A stretch of DNA of 36,656 bases from a bacterium (GTDB lineage: Bacteria; Bacteroidota; Bacteroidia; Chitinophagales; Chitinophagaceae): contig DAHXOZ010000010.1 of assembly GCA_027364635.1 (NCBI GenBank), positions 1-36,656 on the forward strand, read 5' to 3'. Under the pieces are notes generated by a model. The model was not told where the DNA came from, did no database searches, and saw only the letters and a list, made by a program, of their open reading frames with translations. Shown in pieces: positions 7,048 to 13,802 of this stretch. How positions within the stretch are numbered: position 1 is the stretch's first letter; each line of letters opens with the position of its first letter. The position numbers were made by a program, and so were the translations under genes.

Positions 7048-8043
7048 ATGATTCGTAATAAAAAAATCAAAATATTTCTAAAGTACGTAGTGGGGCCGCT
7101 TTTGGGCGCGTGGTTATTTTATTCTTTGTATCAACAAATAAAGCACCAGCCTCATCTTCATGAATCTTTATTACTTATTAAAGAAGCGCCTTTTGGTGAC
7201 AATGCATGGAAATTCTGGTTGGTGATTTTGCTTGCTTTTTTAAACTGGGGCATTGAAGCGCGTAAGTGGCAGGTGTTGCTGAAACCTATACAAAAAATTC
7301 GTTACTTACGGGCCTACCGCTCTGTGCTCAGTGGGTTGGCTTTATCTTTGAACACACCCAACCGAATGGGTGAATATGGAGGAAGGATTTTGTATGTAAA
7401 AGACGGAAGCCGTTTAAAAGCGATCTCTTTATCAATCGCAGGAAGCATAAGCCAGCTTATCATTACATTAGTGCTGGGATGCGGAGGATTGATCTATATT
7501 TTGTTTTTTCAAACACTACCTTCCGGTTCCCTAATGGGCCTTTCTATTTATTGGATAAAAGTTTTGCTTTTCATTTCATCAATAGTAACGGCCCTTCTAA
7601 TTTTATTTTTCTTCAGACTTTCATGGCTCATCAAGTTGCTGGAAAAGATTCCAGGATCAATAAAATTTATAGAGTACTTTAACGTTTTGGAAGATTTTAC
7701 TGCTAAATTATTGTTAAGGCTACTTTCCCTTTCGTTCTTTCGTTATTTTGTTTTCGTCCTACAATATATCTTGCTGCTACAGGTTTTGCATGTAGAAATA
7801 TTTTGGTTCGATTGTTTATGGATTATAAGTATTCTTTTTTTGGTACTGGCAATCGTTCCATCATTTGCAATAGCAGATTTAGGAATTCGCGGGAAATTTA
7901 GTACCGGATTATTAAGTATGTATAGCATGAATACGATTGGGATATTAGGAACTACCTTTGGGATATGGTTCATCAATTTATTTGTTCCTGCACTTGCCGG
8001 AAGCATTTTAGTATTAGGCATAAGATTTTTTAAAGAAAAATAG
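7048..8043 (+). CDS. UPF0104 / lysylphosphatidylglycerol synthase transmembrane-region family protein
   Basis: 331 residues, about seven to eight membrane spans (for example LLGAWLFYSLYQQI, NAWKFWLVILLAFLNWGIEA, YFVFVLQYILLLQVL). The conserved loop LNTPNRMGEYGGRILY corresponds to the family's P-x-R-x-G-E block, and PSFAIADLGIRGKFS is also characteristic. The family resembles the flippase part of MprF, but this protein lacks the synthase domain, so lipid movement is only inferred. The next gene begins 9 nt after its stop, suggesting one operon. Confidence 0.82.
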   Translation: MIRNKKIKIFLKYVVGPLLGAWLFYSLYQQIKHQPHLHESLLLIKEAPFGDNAWKFWLVILLAFLNWGIEARKWQVLLKPIQKIRYLRAYRSVLSGLALSLNTPNRMGEYGGRILYVKDGSRLKAISLSIAGSISQLIITLVLGCGGLIYILFFQTLPSGSLMGLSIYWIKVLLFISSIVTALLILFFFRLSWLIKLLEKIPGSIKFIEYFNVLEDFTAKLLLRLLSLSFFRYFVFVLQYILLLQVLHVEIFWFDCLWIISILFLVLAIVPSFAIADLGIRGKFSTGLLSMYSMNTIGILGTTFGIWFINLFVPALAGSILVLGIRFFKEK

Positions 8044-8052
8044 TTACGGGTT

Positions 8053-8835
8053 TTGAAAGCAATTATATCACTTTTACTTTTACTTATTACTTCAACACAG
8101 CAGGAGCAGCCGTTCTGTGGCATTCATAATAAAGCGTTTAAAGATGGCGAAGAAGTAACGATGAGGGTCTATTACACAACCCTTGGCTTATATGTAGGCG
8201 CAGGAGAAGCAAAATTTACAACAACTCTTGAAAAATATAATGGTGTTCCTGTTTATCATTGTGTTGGCGTAGGAAATACCTATTCTTTCTTTGATAACTT
8301 TTATAAAGTACGTGATCGGTATGAAACTTATATAGATACAGCAACCATGCTTCCTGTAAAATTTATCCGGAATGTTTATGAAGGAGGTTCCAAAATTTAC
8401 AATAATGTAACTTTTAATCATGAAGCAGGAACTGCAGTGAGCACCCACGGACTTTTTAAGGTAACTTCCTGTATACAGGATGTGATCAGTTCTGTGTACT
8501 ATGCGCGTAATATAGATTTCAATAGATATAAGCCGGGAGATAAAATTCCTTTCGATATGTTCCTGGATGATGAAATTTATCATCTTTATTTGCGCTATGA
8601 GGGAAAGGAAAATGTAAAAACAAAATATGGGAAATTTCGCGCGATAAAGTTTAAACCTTTGTTGATTAAAGGAACTATTTTCCAGGGAGGCGAAAACATG
8701 AATGTGTGGGTGAGTGATGATGCCAATCACTTATTATTGCGCGCTGAAAGCCCGATTTCAGTAGGTTCTATAAAAGTTGATATGATGGGATACAAAAATC
8801 TTCGCTATCCGCTTACTTCATTAATTAAAAGATAA
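8053..8835 (+). CDS. DUF3108-type exported protein
   Basis: 260 residues from a TTG start, 9 nt after the preceding stop. MKAIISLLLLLITSTQQEQ is a signal peptide. The body matches the DUF3108 pattern: FKDGEEVTMRVYYTTLGLYVGAGEA near the N-terminus, then YHCVGVGNTYSFFDNFYKVRDRYETYID, a central LPVKFIRNVYEGG, and a final NVWVSDDANHLLLRAESPISVGSIKVDM. DUF3108 proteins are periplasmic or outer-envelope beta-rich proteins of unknown function. Co-directional with the membrane protein upstream. Confidence 0.8.
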   Translation: MKAIISLLLLLITSTQQEQPFCGIHNKAFKDGEEVTMRVYYTTLGLYVGAGEAKFTTTLEKYNGVPVYHCVGVGNTYSFFDNFYKVRDRYETYIDTATMLPVKFIRNVYEGGSKIYNNVTFNHEAGTAVSTHGLFKVTSCIQDVISSVYYARNIDFNRYKPGDKIPFDMFLDDEIYHLYLRYEGKENVKTKYGKFRAIKFKPLLIKGTIFQGGENMNVWVSDDANHLLLRAESPISVGSIKVDMMGYKNLRYPLTSLIKR

Positions 8836-8841
8836 AGCCGC

Positions 8842-9048
8842 TTATTTTTTAATATTATCCTGTTTTTTGTTCTCAATATTTTTTAACCTAAAAAGGATGA
8901 TAAGCGAAATGCCGACAAGAAGATAACAGATGGATAAAACCATATTCTCTGTATGCGATAAAACCACACCATTGAATTGTTCCCGGATAAAAAAGTAAAT
9001 GATGGTAATGATACTGAGCAATAGAAAAATAAAAGCGGCCTTTTTCAC
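8842..9048 (-). CDS. Small two-span membrane protein, unknown function
   Basis: 68 residues with two hydrophobic segments (AAFIFLLLSIITIIYFFI and MVLSICYLLVGISLIILF) separated by a short polar loop and ending in a basic tail. Not recognised as a named family. It lies 11 nt upstream of the MBL hydrolase gene on the same strand and is convergent with the DUF3108 gene, whose stop is 6 nt away. Its start at ATG 9048 is preceded by no other gene on that strand within 900 nt apart from the MBL gene itself. Confidence 0.6.
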   Translation of the reverse strand: MKKAAFIFLLLSIITIIYFFIREQFNGVVLSHTENMVLSICYLLVGISLIILFRLKNIENKKQDNIKK

Positions 9049-9059
9049 TTTGATGATTT

Positions 9060-9902
9060 TTATAAAATACTTTCCAGCTTAAGAGTTTCTTTACTGCGTA
9101 TGCCCTTTTCCGTTAGATGAAGAGTGCAACATTCAATTTCACGATCGTGTTCAAAAAATAAAATAAAATCTTTTTCCAACGCTTCATTGAGAAAAGATTT
9201 TTTTTCAACCAAGGTTTCAAGAGGACGAGTATCGTAAGCCATTACATAAGGAACAGGAATATGTGCCACAGAAGGTAAAAGGTCGGCCATGTAAACAATG
9301 GTTTTGTCTTTGTATTTTATTTCCGGCAGCATCATCGATTCTGTATGCCCTTTTACAAAACGAAGTTTTATATTTTTAGTGAATTCGATTCCTTCTTTTG
9401 TTTCAATAAATTTTAATTTTCCACTTTCCTGTATCGGCAAAATGTTTTCCTTTAAAAAACTGGCTTTTTCTCTGTCGTTCGGCTCTGTGGCCCATTTCCA
9501 GTGGCTTTCGTTGCTCCAGTATGTAGCATTTTTGAATGCGGGTACCAACTTGTCATTCACTTTTTCAATAGAACCACCACAGTGATCAAAATGAAGATGT
9601 GTTAAAAAAACATCGGTAATATCTTCTTTGGCAAACCCATATTTAGCTAAAGATTTTTCCAAAGTGTCGCCGCCATTTAAATAATAATAACCAAAAAATT
9701 TCTCACTTTGTTTATTCCCCATGCCGTTGTCAATAAGAATTAACCTGCCTTCATCTTCAACAAGCAGGCACCTCATAGCCCAGTTGCACATATTATTTTC
9801 ATCAGCAGGATTCAATTTATTCCACATACTTTTAGGAACTACGCCAAACATAGCGCCGCCATCAAGTTTAAAATGTCCCGCATTAATAGCATACAATTTC
9901 AT
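9060..9902 (-). CDS. MBL-fold metallo-hydrolase (YtnP/lactonase-like)
   Basis: 280 residues. Metal site: FLTHLHFDHCGG (H-x-H-x-D-H) in the first third, then KGHTESMM, YMADLLPS with the bridging aspartate, and FFEHDREIE near the C-terminus. The N-terminal MYAINAGHF-like start with GAMFGVVPKSMW and the segment NMCNWAMRCLLVEDEGRLILIDNGMG match the YtnP/AHL-lactonase-like group, which hydrolyses lactones or related esters. The natural substrate is unknown. There is no rhodanese domain, so it is separate from the sulfur-linked MBL proteins in this window. Confidence 0.86.
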   Translation of the reverse strand: MKLYAINAGHFKLDGGAMFGVVPKSMWNKLNPADENNMCNWAMRCLLVEDEGRLILIDNGMGNKQSEKFFGYYYLNGGDTLEKSLAKYGFAKEDITDVFLTHLHFDHCGGSIEKVNDKLVPAFKNATYWSNESHWKWATEPNDREKASFLKENILPIQESGKLKFIETKEGIEFTKNIKLRFVKGHTESMMLPEIKYKDKTIVYMADLLPSVAHIPVPYVMAYDTRPLETLVEKKSFLNEALEKDFILFFEHDREIECCTLHLTEKGIRSKETLKLESIL

Positions 9903-9959
9903 TCACTGTTTATTTTTAAAGAGAAAAACTAAAATTACGAAATAATTAAAGGAGACTTT

Positions 9960-11303
9960 TTAAGCATTCAGAAAATCATTGCTTTTTTTGAGATGCCGCT
10001 CTTTTTGCAGGGTAAAAAATAAAACAATAAATCCTATAATAAAAAAACACATTACTACTAATACTGAATTTTTCATGCTGCCGGTTAATTCTTCAATCAG
10101 CCCGAAACTAAACATACCGATTACGATGCCGATCTTTTCGGTAACATCATAAAAACTAAAGAAGGAAGTGGTGTCTTTTGTAACGGGCATCAGTTTGGAA
10201 TAAGTTGAACGGCTTAAAGATTGAATGCCGCCCATTACCAAACCGACAACGGCTGCCAGGATGTAAAAATAAAATTCCGCATTTTTTCCTTGTTCACTGA
10301 GAACAGAAATTTGATAAGCACCGATACATACAAAAATCCAGATGATTACCACACTTAATAAGGTTTGAAAATTTCCGAATTTTTCGGAGAGTTTTGCCAT
10401 AAGATAAGCACCAAAAATAGCAACTACCTGTATAATTAAAATCGTAAGAATTAAATTTTCAGTTGGCAACTTTAATTCTTTACTTCCAAAAAGTGCGGCA
10501 ACCAACATGATGGTTTGCACGCCCATATTGTAAAAGAAATAGGCCAGCAAAAACCTTTTTAAAACCGGGAGGAATTTTAATTGTCCAAAAACTTTTTTCA
10601 ATTCTATAAATCCATTAACCAAAATATTTTTTTCCGGGCGATTGGCTGCTGGTGTGCCTTTGGGCATTCTTGTAAGCGTAAATTGAGCAAATCCAAACCA
10701 CCAGATTCCAACCAATAAAAAAGAAAAGCGTGCGGGAAGTGTTGCATCATTTTGCATACCAAACCATTCTGGCTTGAAAACAAAAATGAAACACACCAAC
10801 TGCAAAATTACGCTGCCTATATAACCCATTGCAAATCCTTTGGCACTCACTTTATCCCTGTCTTGTGGGGCTGCTATTTCAGGCAAATAAGAATTATAAA
10901 AAACCACGCTACTCCAGAAACCAATGCAGGCAAGGATAGAACATAAAATGGCGATCCAGATCGTATCGGTGCCTTTGAAAAAGAAAAGAAGGCTACAGGA
11001 TAAACTTCCCAGGAAGCAAAAAAAACGCAGAAAACTTTTTTTATTGCCTTTGTAATCTGCAATAGAAGATAACATTGGCGACATGATGGCTACAATCAAA
11101 AAAGCAATCCCCAATGCATAATTATACAACGCCGAATTCACAAATTTTCTGCCCATGAAAATTATTTCGCTGTGGGCATTGTTTTTTGTTACATTTTCAT
11201 AATAAGCCGGAAAAATAGTAGAAGTAATTACTAAACTGTAAACAGAATTGGCCCAATCATACATGGCCCAACCGTTAATTACTTTTTTAGAAGCAGTTTG
11301 CAT
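9960..11303 (-). CDS. MFS transporter, UMF1/Atg22-like
   Basis: 447 residues with about 11-12 membrane spans. The N-terminal INGWAMYDWANSVYSLVITSTIFPAYY is the hallmark of the UMF1/Atg22-like branch of the major facilitator superfamily. A second landmark is MGGIQSLSRSTYSKLMPVTKDTTSFFSFYDVTEKIG, strongly conserved in that group. Members are presumed amino-acid or nutrient effluxers by analogy with Atg22; no substrate can be given. It is a monocistronic unit with 147 nt to uppP upstream on the same strand and 57 nt to the lactonase-like gene downstream. Confidence 0.9.
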   Translation of the reverse strand: MQTASKKVINGWAMYDWANSVYSLVITSTIFPAYYENVTKNNAHSEIIFMGRKFVNSALYNYALGIAFLIVAIMSPMLSSIADYKGNKKSFLRFFCFLGSLSCSLLFFFKGTDTIWIAILCSILACIGFWSSVVFYNSYLPEIAAPQDRDKVSAKGFAMGYIGSVILQLVCFIFVFKPEWFGMQNDATLPARFSFLLVGIWWFGFAQFTLTRMPKGTPAANRPEKNILVNGFIELKKVFGQLKFLPVLKRFLLAYFFYNMGVQTIMLVAALFGSKELKLPTENLILTILIIQVVAIFGAYLMAKLSEKFGNFQTLLSVVIIWIFVCIGAYQISVLSEQGKNAEFYFYILAAVVGLVMGGIQSLSRSTYSKLMPVTKDTTSFFSFYDVTEKIGIVIGMFSFGLIEELTGSMKNSVLVVMCFFIIGFIVLFFTLQKERHLKKSNDFLNA

Positions 11304-11450
11304 TTAAAATAAATAGAGGTTCAAAATAATAAAAATATTTTGATGCGAAACTTATTCTTTTTTGCGACTCAGACTTTTAAGCTCAAAAAATAAAATAAGA
11401 ATCCTGATTTATTGTTCGTTTACTGTGTAATTTTTTAAATAAACACCTCT

Positions 11451-12245
11451 TTACTTCTGAATATATCCTGTATAAATAAGGATCAATAAAATTATTCCAA
11501 CGATCGTTCTGTAAATTCCCCAAACACGAAATCCATGTTTCTTTAAAAATTCAATAAAAAATTTTATCGCCAGTAAGGCAACTACAAATGCAACTACGTT
11601 TCCTATTAAAAGGAGTTTTATTTCAGGCGCGGTAAAACCACCGGTTGTTTGATAATGTTTAAACAATTTATAACCTGTAGCAGCGATCATAGTAGGAACT
11701 GCAAGAAAAAAAGAAAATTCTGCAGCAGCGCTGCGTGTAAGTTTTTGTTGCATTCCGCCGATAATAGAAGAGGCGCTGCGGCTCATTCCCGGGATCATTG
11801 CCAAACATTGCCAGATGCCAATGGCGAAAGAATTTTTAAAAGAAACCTGCTTTTCAGAGTCTATTTGCGGATGTTTAAAAAGCTTATCAATGAAAATAAG
11901 TACGATACCTCCAAGAAGGATTGCCATTGCAACAACGGTGGTACTTTGCATCATTTCATCAATTTTTTTCGAAAACAATAATCCTAAAATGATGGCAGGA
12001 ACAACACCTATAATTAATTTAAAATAGAAACGAAGGTTCTTGAAATCGAAGAACTTTTTCCAATACAACACAACCACAGCAAGGATCGCACCGAGTTGAA
12101 TGGCTACGGTAAACATTTCAATAAATTCATTTTCAGGGATGCCTAATAGCTTTTCAGCAATGATCATGTGGCCGGTTGAGGAAATAGGAATGAATTCGGT
12201 TATTCCTTCAACAATGCCTATTATTATTGATTGTACGACGTTCAT
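11451..12245 (-). CDS. uppP: Undecaprenyl-diphosphate phosphatase UppP (BacA)
   Basis: 264 residues. UppP is an integral membrane enzyme that dephosphorylates undecaprenyl pyrophosphate, recycling the lipid carrier for peptidoglycan and other polymers and giving bacitracin tolerance. Both signature regions are present: GIVEGITEFIPISSTGHMII (E-rich plus P-x-S-S-T-G-H) and MIPGMSRSASSI (P-G-x-S-R-S). Eight hydrophobic spans are visible. It follows DUF3098 and ftsX on the same strand but is separated from them by a terminator. Confidence 0.96.
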   Translation of the reverse strand: MNVVQSIIIGIVEGITEFIPISSTGHMIIAEKLLGIPENEFIEMFTVAIQLGAILAVVVLYWKKFFDFKNLRFYFKLIIGVVPAIILGLLFSKKIDEMMQSTTVVAMAILLGGIVLIFIDKLFKHPQIDSEKQVSFKNSFAIGIWQCLAMIPGMSRSASSIIGGMQQKLTRSAAAEFSFFLAVPTMIAATGYKLFKHYQTTGGFTAPEIKLLLIGNVVAFVVALLAIKFFIEFLKKHGFRVWGIYRTIVGIILLILIYTGYIQK

Positions 12246-12280
12246 TTTATAGCGTTATAGTATTGAGAAAAGCTTTTCAT

Positions 12281-12308
12281 AAAAAAAGCGATGAAACATT
12301 CATCGCTT
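12281..12308 (-). terminator. Rho-independent terminator after DUF3098
   Basis: Arms AAGCGATGAA (12286-12295) and TTCATCGCTT (12299-12308) with a 3-nt centre. Read on the minus strand, the hairpin is followed by a run of seven T (complement of 12281-12287). It ends the ftsX-DUF3098 transcript 20 nt after the DUF3098 stop. Confidence 0.85.
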
Positions 12309-12327
12309 ATATAGGTTGTTTTTAAAA

Positions 12328-12612
12328 TTATTTTGATTTTTTTATGATGGCAAATATTTCAACGACCAGGCCACCAACAATTAAAATCGGTGCCAGTGTT
12401 ATTCTTCTGAAACTATAGATTTGGCTGTCGTTAAATACATTTGGGTCGGGGCTTTTGCCACCGGCCATTAAAAAAAATCCAATGGTCATAATTATCAAAC
12501 CGATCACCATCCATTTATAATTTTCTTTTGAAAACAATACATTTTCTTCAGGAGAATGATGAGCAATTTCTTTTTTAGAAGCAGACGGAGCCACTTTTTT
12601 AGCAGTACTCAT
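12328..12612 (-). CDS. DUF3098 two-span membrane protein
   Basis: 94 residues. The segment ENYKWMVIGLIIMTIGFFLMAGGKSPDPNVFND, with two hydrophobic helices around it (second: ITLAPILIVGGLVVEIFAII), matches the DUF3098 family, which is essentially confined to Bacteroidota and usually sits between ftsX and uppP, as here. The first 25 residues are basic and Ser/Ala-rich. A role in envelope or division is suggested only by the neighbours. It lies 52 nt downstream of ftsX and is followed by a terminator. Confidence 0.85.
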   Translation of the reverse strand: MSTAKKVAPSASKKEIAHHSPEENVLFSKENYKWMVIGLIIMTIGFFLMAGGKSPDPNVFNDSQIYSFRRITLAPILIVGGLVVEIFAIIKKSK

Positions 12613-12664
12613 ATTTTAAATTTTATTTGCAATGTTAAGTAATTAAAAGATAGATTTTTCAAAA

Positions 12665-13543
12665 TCAATACAACTCATCCAGTTTCATCCGCAGGTATTT
12701 TAAAGCCGATCTGTGGGTGCTTAAAAGTGTGATACAAATTCCAAGAATGATTATACCTGCAAATATCATCAGCATGTTCCCGGTGTCGTGCAATACTTTT
12801 AAATAAGGAATAAAATTTTCTGAAATAGTTATGAATCCGAACATCAGGCCTATGGCGATTGCAGAAGCAATGATGCCATTTACAATGGCACGGCCGTCAA
12901 GCGGGCGGGTTATAAACCATCGCGTAGCGCCAACCATTTGCATCGTTTTTATCAGGAAACGGTTGCTGTACATTGCTAATCTTATTGTATTATCAATTGA
13001 TACGATTACCAAAAGTGATAAAATGATGGCGACCACTAGCAAAACGATAGTGGTGGTTTTTACAAACTGGCTTACACTTGCAACCGTTGCTTTAGGCGTT
13101 TGAAATTCAGAAAGTGTGTGAGGGAAATTGGTTACCAGCGAATCTTCTAAATTCGCCAGGCTGTCCTTGTCAACATAATTGGCTTTTACATAAAAATCAA
13201 TACTCTCGGGCAGGGGATTACTGATAGCCAGTTTTTTCCAGAGTGTATCATTATCCTGGTTGTATTTTTCAATGGCTTTTTCGCGGGTGATGTATTCAAC
13301 TTTTACTGCAAAAGGAAGTGCTTCAATATAATTTTTTAAAGAATCAATTTGTTCATCCGTAGCCGTTCTATATATGTAGGCATGAAGCTGAATGTTTTCC
13401 TTAAAATAATCACCGGTTTTTTTGATATTCAAAAAAATCCATGCTACTATTCCAAAAAGAAACAACACTAAAGAAACGCCTATGATTGCATATACATAAG
13501 ATGGTTTTCCGCGTTTGGTAGATGCTTTACCGAATTGAGCCAT
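12665..13543 (-). CDS. ftsX: Cell division protein FtsX (ABC permease-like)
   Basis: 292 residues. FtsX with the FtsE ATPase transmits ATP hydrolysis across the membrane to activate peptidoglycan hydrolases at the septum. The topology fits: first span YAIIGVSLVLFLFGIVAWIF, a periplasmic domain of about 130 residues (YFKENIQLHAYIYRTATDEQ..., VEYITREKAIEKY), then three spans with the permease block NRFLIKTMQMVGATRWFITRP between them. ftsE is not in this window. Upstream, towards leuS, lies a TATTTTTG -7-like box on the minus strand (13584-13591). Confidence 0.92.
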   Translation of the reverse strand: MAQFGKASTKRGKPSYVYAIIGVSLVLFLFGIVAWIFLNIKKTGDYFKENIQLHAYIYRTATDEQIDSLKNYIEALPFAVKVEYITREKAIEKYNQDNDTLWKKLAISNPLPESIDFYVKANYVDKDSLANLEDSLVTNFPHTLSEFQTPKATVASVSQFVKTTTIVLLVVAIILSLLVIVSIDNTIRLAMYSNRFLIKTMQMVGATRWFITRPLDGRAIVNGIIASAIAIGLMFGFITISENFIPYLKVLHDTGNMLMIFAGIIILGICITLLSTHRSALKYLRMKLDELY

Positions 13544-13705
13544 AATGCTAAGGATGAATTTATTTTACCTCTTTTATATTGAGGCAAAAATAAATGATTT
13601 TAAACAGGTTTAGTATTTTTGCCACTTCGCAATTGATAGCTAATGTAATTTACATATGCTATTGAAAACCGTGAAAATAAATCAATAACATTTCTTTCAC
13701 AAAAA

Positions 13706-13765
13706 TTTGCAAATGATTATGCCTGGATCCTGCTTTGGAAAAGGATTTTAGGTTTCATTTGCAAA
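13706..13765 (+). other. Structured leader candidate upstream of leuS
   Basis: Perfect 11-bp arms TTTGCAAATGA (13706-13716) and TCATTTGCAAA (13755-13765) enclose shorter inner pairs (CCT with AGG, ATCC with GGAT), giving a long imperfect hairpin ending 37 nt before the leuS ATG. A TATTTTTG box at 13614-13621 could start a transcript containing it. The outer arms also have the symmetry of a protein-binding site. Confidence 0.4.
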
Positions 13766-13802
13766 GACACCATAAAAATTGATCGGAGTTTAATAAAAAA
13801 GA

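Noticed and set aside
13544-13802. A tRNA gene or T-box riboswitch upstream of leuS
   Set aside because: There is no TTCGANTC-type arm, no cloverleaf and no T-box core sequence. Only the hairpin described separately is present.
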